A stretch of 64,000 bases of DNA from Bdellovibrionaceae bacterium UBA1609 (GTDB lineage: Bacteria; Bdellovibrionota; Bdellovibrionia; Bdellovibrionales; UBA1609). Location: contig DCMZ01000008.1 of assembly GCA_002321895.1 (NCBI GenBank), positions 1 to 64,000 on the forward strand, given 5' to 3'. Of this stretch, positions 42,390 through 51,664 are shown piece after piece (position 1 is the first letter of the stretch; each line of letters begins with the position of its first letter). Both the position numbers and the translations under genes were made by a program. The notes below the pieces were generated by a model. It did no database searches. It was not told the DNA's origin and saw only the letters and a list, made by a program, of their open reading frames with translations.

Positions 42390-43748
42390 ATGAGAGATCT
42401 GACCCAAGGTGATGTTAATAAAAATTTGATCAGTTTGGCATGGCCCATGATCGTAGGGATCCTAGCTGTAATGGGTTTCAATATTGTGGATACCTATTTT
42501 GTCGGACTATTAGGTACCACTGAGCTGGCGGCAATGAGTTTTACTTTTCCAGTGGCCATGATGGTAAGTAGCATTGGTATCGGTCTATCTATTGGAATGT
42601 CGAGTTTGGTTTCCCGGTCGGTAGGATCGGGTGATATGAGCCGCATCCGAGGTGTGGTTACCGATGGTTTAATTTTTTCCGTCTTTATAGTTGTTGTACT
42701 TTCCATTCTTGGGATTTCAACAATGGATATTGTGTTCAAAGCCATGGGTGCTGACGGTGAGACCCTGGTGCTCGTGAAGCGGTACATGAGTATTTGGTAT
42801 TTTAATATTGTTTTTGTGGTGGTTCCCATGGTGGGTAATGGCGCTATTCGAGCGTCCGGCGATACAAGAACACCCATGATTATTATGTCCATTGCAGGTT
42901 TGGTGAATGTGATTTTAGATCCCATCCTAATCTTTGGCTGGGGACCATTTCCACGGTTAGAACTAGAAGGAGCAGCTTATGCCACAGTGGCCTCTCGGGC
43001 CACCACTTTGGTTGCAGCGCTCTATTTTTTACATTTCAGAGAGGGGTTTCTGCGCAAACCGTTTGGAGACCTCAAAGAAACTTGGAAACACTTTAAAGAA
43101 GTCGCGCAAGTGGCTATTCCTGCGGGTATGGGTCACGCGATTAACCCGGTATCCACGTTTATTGTTACGGCCATGATTGCAATCTATGGTGATGCGGTGG
43201 TAGCAGGTTTTGGTGTGGGGACTCGTCTAGAAACTTTGTTTTGTATTATTATCTATGGCCTTTCTGCGGGACTAGCTCCTTTTGTGGGGCAAAACTTTGG
43301 AGGCCTTAAGAAGCAGCGTATTCTTCAATCCATTCGGTCGGCGAACTTATTTTCCATAGGTTGGGTTGTCGTTTCTTTGGTGTTTATGGTTCTACTAGGT
43401 GATCGACTTATTGAAGCTTTTAGTAACGACTCAGTGGTGCATGATATTACGGAGAGTTATATTTTTATCGTTCTACCGTCTTTGATCCCATTTGCAGTCA
43501 TGCATAATATTAACTCGTCGTTCAATGCTATGGGGCGCTCAACGGTATCGTTGATCATCTCTTTTTTGCGGATGATTGTGATCTATGTTCCGTTGGCATT
43601 GGTTTTAAGAGAGAGTTTTGGGCACAAAGGTGTATTTTACGCCGCCGCTATTTCCAATGTGATAGCTGGGGTTGTTGCGTGGTACCTCTTTCGAAAACTC
43701 TATATTAATAAAAAAGAGTTTTCTGAGGTACGCATTGCTAGCGATTGA
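42390..43748 (+). CDS. MATE-family efflux transporter
   Basis: 452 aa, 12 transmembrane helices in two homologous halves. Opens with DLTQGDVNKNLISLAWPMIVGIL and IVDTYFVGLLGTTELAA, the standard MATE start; GNGAIRASGDTRTPM (about 150-164) and GLSAGLAPFVGQNFGG (about 288-303) are the two repeat motifs. Sodium- or proton-driven drug/organic cation exporter of the NorM/DinF type. 48 bp after alkB, so perhaps co-transcribed. Its last 11 bp overlap the convergent antiporter gene. Confidence 0.93.
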   Translation: MRDLTQGDVNKNLISLAWPMIVGILAVMGFNIVDTYFVGLLGTTELAAMSFTFPVAMMVSSIGIGLSIGMSSLVSRSVGSGDMSRIRGVVTDGLIFSVFIVVVLSILGISTMDIVFKAMGADGETLVLVKRYMSIWYFNIVFVVVPMVGNGAIRASGDTRTPMIIMSIAGLVNVILDPILIFGWGPFPRLELEGAAYATVASRATTLVAALYFLHFREGFLRKPFGDLKETWKHFKEVAQVAIPAGMGHAINPVSTFIVTAMIAIYGDAVVAGFGVGTRLETLFCIIIYGLSAGLAPFVGQNFGGLKKQRILQSIRSANLFSIGWVVVSLVFMVLLGDRLIEAFSNDSVVHDITESYIFIVLPSLIPFAVMHNINSSFNAMGRSTVSLIISFLRMIVIYVPLALVLRESFGHKGVFYAAAISNVIAGVVAWYLFRKLYINKKEFSEVRIASD

Positions 43749-44895
43749 TCATGGATGAATCGTAGGGTTCCGGGGAAACCTTTTTCAAGAAAAACCACGG
43801 GATAATACTCGAGCCAATAGTATATACGATCAGACCGGAGACAAGATACCCAGAAGCATTAAATTGTTCCCTCAAGACAGTGGCAATAACTAGTCCAAAA
43901 ATAAGTGTGGGCAATAGTGGTATAGAAATCTTTAAGCTGTCATCTAGGGTTCCTCTTAGGAATAACCAAATTGAGGACATAACTTCCAACATGCGAATGG
44001 GAAGGAAAATCATGAGGAAGGCAATACCGACTCCAAACCCCTCCCAAGACAAGATCTCTGTGGGAAAGGTGAGGCCTGCTCGATAAAAATAGAACGGAAC
44101 AAAAAACGAAAAGAAGAAAGATACACTATAGAGCACTTTTTGAGACTTTTCGTGTTCAATAAAGTGGCGAAATCGCCCCGCAGTCATGCCCACAATAAAC
44201 GCACCAACAAGGTAGTAAGTCCCCAGTTGTTTGGTGATCACTCCGCAGAGGAGGGCAATTAGAATCAAGAAAGTCACTTCGCTGTCGGGAGCAAAAGGAG
44301 CAATCTTCACCAAGAAAAACTTAAATAGAACAGGCAGGATCAATACCATCCCAATCAGTGTCCCTGTTGATATGAGGAACTCCTCCATAGATTCCGTTTG
44401 TAAAATGAAAAACAGAAGGAAGATGGCCACCAGTTCTTTGGCGATGGCTTTTGACTGAACCCATTTTTCTTGATTGGGCGAAAGTTCATACCCACGGAGT
44501 GAGTTTAATATAAAACCGGTAGATGGAGTCATAAGTCCTAATGCGAGAACCAGGGCCACTCGAAAACCAGTATCAAAGATATAGCGGATTAAGATGGCGA
44601 TAATAACAATGAGCGCTATGGATTTAAGGAGATTTTTGACTAAGACATTCGCATCTTTCTTTAGTTCATCGATATCCACTTCCATACCGGCAAATAAAAA
44701 CAAAGAGGTAATACCAAGTCTAGAGAGCATAAGTAGCAATTGGTCTTCTTTAAACCATCCCAATGTCAAAGCGGTAACGAAACCTAAAGCCAATGCCGTT
44801 AAGGCCGTAGGAATGCGGAATCTAAGAAGAAGTTTAGGGAAAAGTAATATCACCGAAAACAAAATAAAATATTGAAAATCCAGAGAAAGTTGCAT
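43738..44895 (-). CDS. CPA2-family monovalent cation:proton antiporter
   Basis: 385 aa, about 12 hydrophobic helices, no RCK/TrkA nucleotide domain at the C terminus, so like the membrane half of KefB/KefC. LFLFAGMEVDIDELKK (about 66-81), GLMTPSTGFILNSL (about 120-133) and YLVGAFIVGMTAGR (about 228-241) follow the CPA2 core. Exchanges K+ or Na+ for H+. No ancillary gene adjacent. Confidence 0.87.
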   Translation of the reverse strand: MQLSLDFQYFILFSVILLFPKLLLRFRIPTALTALALGFVTALTLGWFKEDQLLLMLSRLGITSLFLFAGMEVDIDELKKDANVLVKNLLKSIALIVIIAILIRYIFDTGFRVALVLALGLMTPSTGFILNSLRGYELSPNQEKWVQSKAIAKELVAIFLLFFILQTESMEEFLISTGTLIGMVLILPVLFKFFLVKIAPFAPDSEVTFLILIALLCGVITKQLGTYYLVGAFIVGMTAGRFRHFIEHEKSQKVLYSVSFFFSFFVPFYFYRAGLTFPTEILSWEGFGVGIAFLMIFLPIRMLEVMSSIWLFLRGTLDDSLKISIPLLPTLIFGLVIATVLREQFNASGYLVSGLIVYTIGSSIIPWFFLKKVSPEPYDSSMINR

Positions 44896-45200
44896 GCGAA
44901 GAGTCTAGCAGAGATCCCTGGGAGCGGGCATATAAATCGATAGCCGGACATTCATAACTCGCTAGGACTTTAGGCGGGGTGGAGTAGGGATGGGCAACAA
45001 GATCTCAAAATCAATCTCCTAAATATCTGATTTAACTTTAAAAAATAGAATCTCTAAAAACCTACATGGGGCTCAAAAGAAGTGTAGCTAGATAAGTTAT
45101 TGGATTTTGTTTAATCACTAATAGTTATATGGAAAGATGAACTGGATGTATATTATGCTAAGTTTAAGCCCAAAGATAATTAGCATTAAGGAGAATTTCC
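44896..45200. other. Intergenic region, 305 bp
   Basis: Divergent spacer between the antiporter and aldo/keto reductase genes. AT-rich in its right two thirds. Only distinct structure is the inverted repeat at 45155-45186. No small frame with ribosome site, RNA gene or clear promoter seen. Confidence 0.5.
45155..45186 (+). promoter_or_regulatory. Inverted repeat just upstream of aldo/keto reductase ribosome site
   Basis: ATGCTAA (45155-45161) and TTAGCAT (45180-45186), perfect 7-bp arms with an 18-nt loop, ending 3 nt before AAGGAG of the next gene. Could be an operator or a leader hairpin. Confidence 0.35.
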
Positions 45201-46046
45201 ATGTCGACCACTCTCGTTTCAAATTCGGATTTGATTATGCCTGCCATTGTGTATGGAACGGCTTGGAAAGAAGACAGAACCGCGGATTTGGTTGAATTGG
45301 CATTGAAAAAGGGGTTTCGCGGAATTGATACAGCTTGCCAGCCGAAGCACTATAATGAACCCGGAGTGGGTGAGGGTATTCAAAGAGCAATGAAGAACGG
45401 TCTAAGTCGCGAGGATCTATTTATACAAACAAAGTTTACCGGTGTGCCGGGGCAGGACCCTTCAAATATTCCTTACGATCCATCACTCCCAGTGTCAGAG
45501 CAGGTGAAAGAATCTTTTCAGATGTCCCTAGAAAATTTAGGAGTGGAGTTTATTGATTCTCTGGTATTGCATGGCCCCTTACCGGACTGGAAAGACACAT
45601 TAGCTGTTTGGAAGGCTATGGAGGACATTGCAAAAACAAATCAAGTGGGCCAATTGGGAATCAGCAATTGTTATGACCCGGATATGTTGCAAGAGCTCTT
45701 GGATCAATCGGACGTGATTCCGTCTGTATTGCAAAATCGATTTGTTGAGGAAACCGGTTATGGGGTGGATGTGCGAAGTATTTGCCGTGATCAAGGAATT
45801 GTTTTTCAGTGCTTTTGGACTTTGACAGCAAACCCGCACATTTTGTCCAGTGGTCCGGTCAAAGATGCCTCTCGAGATCATGGTGTGACCCCGGCTCAGG
45901 TGTTTTTTAGGTTTCTCAATCAAATGGAGATTCAAATTTTGACAGGAACCACAAGCGAATTACACATGTCACAGGATTTAGCGATCTTTGAATTTGAACT
46001 CAATGGGAGCCAGATGGAGCAGATACAGGCTTTGGGCCCATTCTAA
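45201..46046 (+). CDS. Aldo/keto reductase
   Basis: 281 aa NADPH-dependent (beta/alpha)8 reductase. Catalytic tetrad visible: Asp in RGIDTAC (about 39), Tyr in KHYNEPGVGEGI (about 49), Lys in FIQTKFTG (about 77) and His in LVLHGPLPDW (about 119). Ligand part GISNCYDPDMLQEL. NADP-binding C-terminal TSELHMSQDLAIF. Strong AAGGAG before the ATG. Physiological carbonyl substrate unknown. Confidence 0.9.
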   Translation: MSTTLVSNSDLIMPAIVYGTAWKEDRTADLVELALKKGFRGIDTACQPKHYNEPGVGEGIQRAMKNGLSREDLFIQTKFTGVPGQDPSNIPYDPSLPVSEQVKESFQMSLENLGVEFIDSLVLHGPLPDWKDTLAVWKAMEDIAKTNQVGQLGISNCYDPDMLQELLDQSDVIPSVLQNRFVEETGYGVDVRSICRDQGIVFQCFWTLTANPHILSSGPVKDASRDHGVTPAQVFFRFLNQMEIQILTGTTSELHMSQDLAIFEFELNGSQMEQIQALGPF

Positions 46047-46166
46047 TCCTTAAATTTGCATTGCGCGCTGCTATAAGTGGGCCGGTCAGAGGCTCCACCG
46101 ATGGACGAAATCGCTAAAAAATCGTAAGACTAGGGCTCACATTTTCTTAAAAAGGATCATAGAGCT

Positions 46167-48392
46167 ATGGCGGATAAAAATACAATCATGTACACAATTA
46201 CAGATGAGGCGCCAGCGTTAGCAACGTACTCATTTTTACCAGTGGTTCAAGCCTTCACGAAGACGGCAGGCATTCAGGTTCAGACCAAAGACATTTCTTT
46301 GGCCGGTCGAATTCTTTCACAGTTTCCTGATCGCTTAGATGAAGGGCAAAGAGTTGTGGATGCATTGACGGAGCTGGGAGAGCTGGCAAAAACACCTGCT
46401 GCGAATATTATTAAATTGCCAAATATTAGTGCCTCTATACCACAGTTAAAGTCAGCGATTAAAGAGTTGCAGGAGCATGGGTATAAAATTCCAGATTTTC
46501 CTGAAGACCCAAGCAATGAGGAAGAAAAAGAAATCCATGCTCGTTACAGTAAAGTGTTGGGAAGTGCGGTGAATCCAGTTCTTCGAGAAGGTAACTCTGA
46601 TCGTAGAGTGGCTAAGGCTGTAAAGAATTTTGCAAAGAAAAACCCACACTCCATGGGAGAATGGTCTAAAGATTCAAAAAGTCATGTAGCACACATGTCA
46701 CAAGGGGATTTTTACGGATCGGAAAAGGCGGTTGTTGTAGCCAAAGATCAAAACTTAAAAATCCAATGGGTAGGCAATGATGGTTCGACAAAAACTTTAA
46801 GAGAGAGCGTTCCTGTTCTCGCCAATGAAGTGGTCGATGCTTCAGTCATGAGTTGTAAAGAGTTACGTGCCTTCATCAAAAAGGAAATTGAGGCAGCAAA
46901 GGCTGAGGGGATTCTCTTTTCCTTGCATATGAAAGCCACAATGATGAAGGTTTCCGATCCCATCATCTTTGGACATGTTGTCTCTGTCTATTATGAGCAA
47001 ATTTTTGAAAAGTATGGCGCTCAATTAGATGAGTTGGGAGTAAACCCCAATAACGGAATTGGTGATCTCTACTCTAAGATTTCTAAATTACCAGCTGAAC
47101 TTCAAGCTGAGATTAAGGCCGAAGTGGAAGCTCTTTACAAGCAGCAGCCACCTTTAGCTATGGTGGATTCGGATAAGGGCATTACGAATCTTCATGTACC
47201 GAGTGATGTGATTATCGATGCCTCTATGCCAGCAATGATTCGCTCTTCGGGTAAAATGTGGGGCGCTGATGGTAAACTACACGATGCCAAGGCCATGATT
47301 CCTGATAGAAGCTATGCCGGGATTTACCAAGAGACGATTGAGTTTTGCCGAACGCACGGAGCCTTTGATCCTGCGACGATGGGTAATGTGTCTAATGTGG
47401 GCTTGATGGCAAAAAAAGCGGAAGAGTATGGCTCCCATGACAAAACTTTTGAAATTGAAGCGGATGGAAAAGTTCAAGTTGTTGATGCGGAAGGCACTGT
47501 TCTTATTGAGCAAAGCGTAAGCCAGGGAGATATCTTCAGAGCTTGCCAAACAAAAGATGTAGCTATTAAAGATTGGGTTAAATTAGCGGTTGGCCGAGCT
47601 AAGGCAACGGGGCAGCCGGCGATTTTCTGGCTAGATGCTCAAAGAGGTCATGATGCCGAGCTGATTAAAAAAGTGGAAACTTACCTAAAGGAACACGATA
47701 CCAATGGTCTGACTATTGAGATTAAATCTCCAGTAGAGGCCATTAAGTACACTTTAGAGCGTGTAAAGAAGGGTGAGGACACCATTTCAGTGACAGGAAA
47801 CGTGTTACGGGATTATCTCACGGATTTGTTTCCCATTCTAGAGCTGGGAACCAGTGCAAAGATGTTATCCATTGTTCCGTTGCTAGCTGGTGGTGGTCTT
47901 TTTGAGACCGGAGCGGGCGGTTCGGCTCCTAAGCATGTTCAGCAGTTTATGGAAGAAAATCATTTGCGTTGGGATTCGTTAGGTGAATTTTTGGCGTTGG
48001 CGGTCTCCATAGAAGATTTAGCTATAAAAACAAATAATTCAAAAGCTAAAGTGTTGGCTGCAGCATTAGACGGTGCTAACGAGAGTTACCTTAACAACAA
48101 TAAGTCGCCTTCTAGAAAAGCGGGTGAAATTGATAACCGAGGGACGCATTACTACATTGCTACTTATTGGGCTCAAGGCTTGGCCACTCAGAACGAGGAT
48201 GCCGAGTTAAAAGAGATTTTTACTCCAGTGGCCGAAACCTTAGTTTCTAATGAAGAAGCAATTATGGGTGAGCTCAATGGTGTTCAAGGTAAGTCGATGG
48301 ATATTGGTGGATACTTCCAGCCAGATAATTTAAAAGCCAGCGAAGCTATGCGACCGAGTGCAATGTTTAACAAGGTTATCGACGGGATCTAA
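46167..48392 (+). CDS. icd: NADP-dependent isocitrate dehydrogenase, monomeric type
   Basis: 741 aa, the usual size of the monomeric (type II, Azotobacter-like) enzyme; oxidises isocitrate to 2-oxoglutarate in the TCA cycle giving NADPH. MYTITDEAPALATYSFLPVV start, LPNISASIPQLKSAIKELQ (90-108), REGNSDRRVAKAVKNFAKK (about 140-158) and ETGAGGSAPKHVQQF (about 582-596), with DNRGTHYYIATYWAQ towards the end, are all family signatures. Terminator inside the convergent gene at 48427-48453. Confidence 0.97.
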   Translation: MADKNTIMYTITDEAPALATYSFLPVVQAFTKTAGIQVQTKDISLAGRILSQFPDRLDEGQRVVDALTELGELAKTPAANIIKLPNISASIPQLKSAIKELQEHGYKIPDFPEDPSNEEEKEIHARYSKVLGSAVNPVLREGNSDRRVAKAVKNFAKKNPHSMGEWSKDSKSHVAHMSQGDFYGSEKAVVVAKDQNLKIQWVGNDGSTKTLRESVPVLANEVVDASVMSCKELRAFIKKEIEAAKAEGILFSLHMKATMMKVSDPIIFGHVVSVYYEQIFEKYGAQLDELGVNPNNGIGDLYSKISKLPAELQAEIKAEVEALYKQQPPLAMVDSDKGITNLHVPSDVIIDASMPAMIRSSGKMWGADGKLHDAKAMIPDRSYAGIYQETIEFCRTHGAFDPATMGNVSNVGLMAKKAEEYGSHDKTFEIEADGKVQVVDAEGTVLIEQSVSQGDIFRACQTKDVAIKDWVKLAVGRAKATGQPAIFWLDAQRGHDAELIKKVETYLKEHDTNGLTIEIKSPVEAIKYTLERVKKGEDTISVTGNVLRDYLTDLFPILELGTSAKMLSIVPLLAGGGLFETGAGGSAPKHVQQFMEENHLRWDSLGEFLALAVSIEDLAIKTNNSKAKVLAAALDGANESYLNNNKSPSRKAGEIDNRGTHYYIATYWAQGLATQNEDAELKEIFTPVAETLVSNEEAIMGELNGVQGKSMDIGGYFQPDNLKASEAMRPSAMFNKVIDGI

Positions 48393-48420
48393 AAAATCTA
48401 CGGCTTTAAAAATGAAACTT

Positions 48421-49197
48421 TTAACTGGACGAGGCTTTGCCCTCGTCCTTTTTGTTCCACCAGTACTTTTTCTTTTTGCTGTCCGAGTGACCGGATTTTT
48501 TGTTCACCCAATCTCTAAAAGCGAGATTAATGTTTGGGATTTCACAAAAGGTATTAATGTAGTCTTCCATTTTCCTTTGCACGGATAATCGTAGTAAATT
48601 TTCCAGATCGCATTTTGTATCCAGCATGTGTACAAGGGCTTGAGACGCCATGTAGTGGTATTTTATGGAAACTTGCGATTGCTTGAATGGATGTGTGAGT
48701 GATGCAATATCATTAGGGAAGGGTTGGCTTTTTAACCATTTGTAATCCACTGACTTATACCCAGCCAGATGATTGGCAAAGCCTTCTTCTAACCATTGCG
48801 GGATAGCTCCCGAATACTTTTGGAAAAAGATAATATGCACCATCTCGTGGCCCAGAACCTGATCAAAATTTTTATCATTCACTCTCGGGCTTAAATGAAT
48901 CACCTGTTCGGATTTTGATTTTACTGTGACAGCTCGAGGCAAAGAACCCAACGATTGTGCGTTCTTAAATGCTTCTTCAGAGGTGTAGAAGTACACATTG
49001 ATTCTTCTTGTGGACCACTCCAGTTCTCTTTGAATTTTGCGAATCACTTTTTCTGCTCGGTTTCTTTTTAGCCAAGCGGGGGAGTTGTGAAACAAAGCTT
49101 CATTGGTAACTATAGGCTCACTTTTAGAGGCAAAAGCTCTATCAGCAACGGCAGATGATCCTACGGATACAAGTAGGGACAAAATAAAGCGAATCAT
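48421..49197 (-). CDS. Secreted HExxH zinc metalloprotease (peptidase-MA-like)
   Basis: 258 aa from the ATG at 49197 with GAGGAG upstream. Signal peptide 1-23 (AFA). Gluzincin site: H117-E-M-V-H121 and downstream Glu in LEEGFANHLAG (137-138). N-terminal half (RAEKVIRKIQRELEWSTRRINVYFY) resembles the pre-catalytic segment of peptidase-MA proteins. Lys/Trp-rich C terminus. Stands 87 bp downstream of the gliding-operon end, same strand; link to that machinery is open. Confidence 0.82.
   Translation of the reverse strand: MIRFILSLLVSVGSSAVADRAFASKSEPIVTNEALFHNSPAWLKRNRAEKVIRKIQRELEWSTRRINVYFYTSEEAFKNAQSLGSLPRAVTVKSKSEQVIHLSPRVNDKNFDQVLGHEMVHIIFFQKYSGAIPQWLEEGFANHLAGYKSVDYKWLKSQPFPNDIASLTHPFKQSQVSIKYHYMASQALVHMLDTKCDLENLLRLSVQRKMEDYINTFCEIPNINLAFRDWVNKKSGHSDSKKKKYWWNKKDEGKASSS
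48427..48453 (+). terminator. Rho-independent terminator of icd, inside convergent CDS
   Basis: GGACGAGG (48427-48434), 6-nt loop, CCTCGTCC (48441-48448), then T5. Follows icd by 34 bp. It lies within the last codons of the minus-strand metalloprotease gene, whose final residues (DEGKASSS) are encoded by the stem. Confidence 0.88.
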
Positions 49198-49284
49198 GGA
49201 ATACTCCTCATTTGAAAGAAATATTCTCATACACACTCCAATCCCTGTCCACTGGTGCGGACCTACTTTTGGGACTCATCGCGT

Positions 49285-50682
49285 TTAAATCGACTCCTGT
49301 TCGGGAATGGCAGGTCCACTGTAGATCTGAGAGTCTTGACCTTCCCGGTACTCAATAAAGTGAACAGAGATCTGTGCATCTTCTTGTTGCAGTAACTCCG
49401 GGTCAATGTTCTCACTGATCATAACTGTATTTTTCCTAGCATCGTAAAACCATCCATTGCTTCTATTGTTGGGAAGCATGGTGTCTCCATAGAACACCTC
49501 AATCAGGTAACCTTGAGATCGGTAAGGATCGTTTTCAAAGTCCGCATGGGGGTCAAATTGTGGACGGGTTTCATCGCCGAGGTAAACTTCCTTTTTCAGT
49601 ACTCGTTTTTTAATATCATTACCGATCTCAGCCAGTTTTTCACCCCAGGTGCTGGAGCCGATATCCAATTCTTTAGGGATAGATTGAGCCACGGCATCTC
49701 GATCGCTGGGCAATGCTTGTCGGGACGCTTCAATAAACTGTCTTATGCGACGGCTTTCGGGTTCAAAACTGGTAACGTTGTTTCGAGTGCGATCGGAAGG
49801 ATCTTTTCTTCGGCACTCTCTACTACGGGAAAAGTCTGTGCTCTCCTTTGGGCAAAGTAGACCCACCACCAGAACATCATTAGAACGACTTTCGACTATA
49901 CTTTCAAAAAGGCTTTGAGGGTTTAAATCTTCTTCACTGTCCGCATCCGTTAGCGGGATAATGACTAGCAAACTGTCTTCTCTTAAAAAGCCAGAGTTTG
50001 CGGCCGCCACAGCTGGAGTTTCTGGCCAGATCGCACCCTGAATAGGAGAAAGAGATTCTTCGTATTCAGGGCCATAGGCCACCTTGCTATATACAAGGTC
50101 AGTACTCTCGGACTCAGGGGTCTTAATGTTTTTAGATTCATAGTCCACTAGAAGTTCATACTCCGATCGGTATTGCTGGTCATATTTCATCACCTGAAAC
50201 AAGGACGGCAAATAATCCAGCGTGGATTTAGTTACATATCTAGGGGAGTTCCACATTCTCTCGCCACTGTTGTTCTTTAGCGGTATCAACTCTCCTTTAT
50301 CCAAATAGAGAATAGATTTCCCGTCATTGGGGTCTATTTTAAATACCCCATCTTCATCGTTAGTATATCGACTGGAATCAAAGATGGTGGTCGCGGCAAT
50401 ATGGTAGTCCATAATGGTGTTCTGTGAGAGAGCCTCAACAAAGCTTTGAATGTTGGATTGTAAAGTAAGAATATCTTCTTCCATACTTCTTGAATTATCG
50501 ATGATAAATAAAATATCCACTCGAGGATTATAGACCACATCCAATCCGGTAGAGGTGGCTTCACCTTTTACTTTAGGTTGAGGTTTTGGATCCGGCAGTG
50601 GGGGAGCCATTAACCGAGGCGATTCTTTGTCCGCACAAGAGAGTACAAGCAAACTGGTAAATAGTAAGATTAAAGATTTCAT
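49285..50682 (-). CDS. VWA-domain lipoprotein, CglB-like gliding protein
   Basis: 465 aa. Lipobox LSC (Cys16), Pro-rich linker, then von Willebrand A domain from about 50: VDILFIIDNSRSMEED with the MIDAS D-x-S-x-S, a second acidic site LVIIPLTDADSEEDL near 240. Myxococcus CglB is an outer-membrane VWA lipoprotein that acts as the gliding adhesin, and this gene closes a Glt-type operon, so the same role is proposed. Contains Cys in a CPKES...SRECRRK segment, possible disulfide. Strong AGGAGG; overlaps the upstream gene by 4 bp. Confidence 0.8.
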   Translation of the reverse strand: MKSLILLFTSLLVLSCADKESPRLMAPPLPDPKPQPKVKGEATSTGLDVVYNPRVDILFIIDNSRSMEEDILTLQSNIQSFVEALSQNTIMDYHIAATTIFDSSRYTNDEDGVFKIDPNDGKSILYLDKGELIPLKNNSGERMWNSPRYVTKSTLDYLPSLFQVMKYDQQYRSEYELLVDYESKNIKTPESESTDLVYSKVAYGPEYEESLSPIQGAIWPETPAVAAANSGFLREDSLLVIIPLTDADSEEDLNPQSLFESIVESRSNDVLVVGLLCPKESTDFSRSRECRRKDPSDRTRNNVTSFEPESRRIRQFIEASRQALPSDRDAVAQSIPKELDIGSSTWGEKLAEIGNDIKKRVLKKEVYLGDETRPQFDPHADFENDPYRSQGYLIEVFYGDTMLPNNRSNGWFYDARKNTVMISENIDPELLQQEDAQISVHFIEYREGQDSQIYSGPAIPEQESI

Positions 50683-51656
50683 AGATTGACCTCCTTTTTG
50701 TAGAGGGCTGTGGGGCAGGACGAAGTACTGGCTTCAAAGCTATTAAGTTCGTCCACCCAAATTTCTGAGTCTGTTACTGGAAAACTGAGGTAATCAGTGC
50801 CGTCAACTTTAGCTAACTTTTTAACGGGCGCTGTGGGTTTGTTGTTTTGTTCATACACTCTTTGGATGATTTCCGCTTCAACGATAAGTAACTTGTCGAT
50901 GTTCTTTTTTATTTTGTTCAATTCAATTTGTGCCAGTTTTTTAAGTCGGGTAGAGATTCTATTGGCAATGCGTTCGCTTTGGACGGAATCGTTTTTGTAC
51001 TGCTCGAGCTTTTTATAAAGGATTGAAAGTTTAACATCTCTAAAATGGTAAAAGGGGAGGCTCATCGCAAAAGGAGCAGAGGACTCAAAATCTACTTTTC
51101 GAGTTTTTGCGAGATGTAGCAGTTTTCCTAGGGCGGGGTTTTGTCCAGTGCTCGCTAGCAACTCTAGATCTCGGATGCGATCTCTATACCGTTCTTTAAA
51201 CTGAGCGATGGTTTTAAACACACCTTCGTAGTCACAAACAAAGTATCTGTTTACTGCAGATAAGTAATACACTTCCGAATTTACATGTTGATCAAACACT
51301 GGTGCGAGTAAGGTCATAGTTTGTTCCATAGACTTGCTGAAATCACCAGCACGTAAATAGGCCCATGCTTTTTCTTCGATGGATTCCAACCATAAGTCCG
51401 ATGATTTAGGGACTCTATTGTAATATTTGATGGAATTTTTTAGATCACCGCGATCATAGTAGACTCTGGCGATTTGCATACTGACTTGATCCGGTTTAAA
51501 GCCACGCTTTTCTAAGGCTTTTAACTGTCGCAAAGAGCGAGTTTTTAAATTCGAGATGGAATTCTTTTTAGCATCCATAAAGATGCGTTCAGAGCTTGTT
51601 GCAAAACTCGCCTGAGAAAAAATTAAAATGGTTATACTGATGAATAATTTAAACAT
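50679..51656 (-). CDS. Secreted TPR protein, GltC-like
   Basis: 325 aa from the ATG at 51656 (signal peptide MFKLFISITILIFSQASFA, cleavage after residue 19). Helical repeats of TPR type at about 55-170 (ARVYYDRGDLKNSIKYYNRVP; EKAWAYLRAGDFSKSMEQTM). C-terminal helix-rich part with KKLAQIELNKIKKNIDKLL. In Glt systems a periplasmic TPR protein of this kind bridges inner and outer membrane parts. Position between the barrel and VWA genes supports that call; sequence family alone would not. Confidence 0.72.
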   Translation of the reverse strand: MFKLFISITILIFSQASFATSSERIFMDAKKNSISNLKTRSLRQLKALEKRGFKPDQVSMQIARVYYDRGDLKNSIKYYNRVPKSSDLWLESIEEKAWAYLRAGDFSKSMEQTMTLLAPVFDQHVNSEVYYLSAVNRYFVCDYEGVFKTIAQFKERYRDRIRDLELLASTGQNPALGKLLHLAKTRKVDFESSAPFAMSLPFYHFRDVKLSILYKKLEQYKNDSVQSERIANRISTRLKKLAQIELNKIKKNIDKLLIVEAEIIQRVYEQNNKPTAPVKKLAKVDGTDYLSFPVTDSEIWVDELNSFEASTSSCPTALYKKEVNL

Positions 51657-51664
51657 TGTAAATC

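Noticed and set aside
42494..42925. Long minus-strand open frame inside the MATE gene
   Set aside because: Antisense to a clear MATE CDS, no ribosome site, composition is that of a reversed hydrophobic gene.
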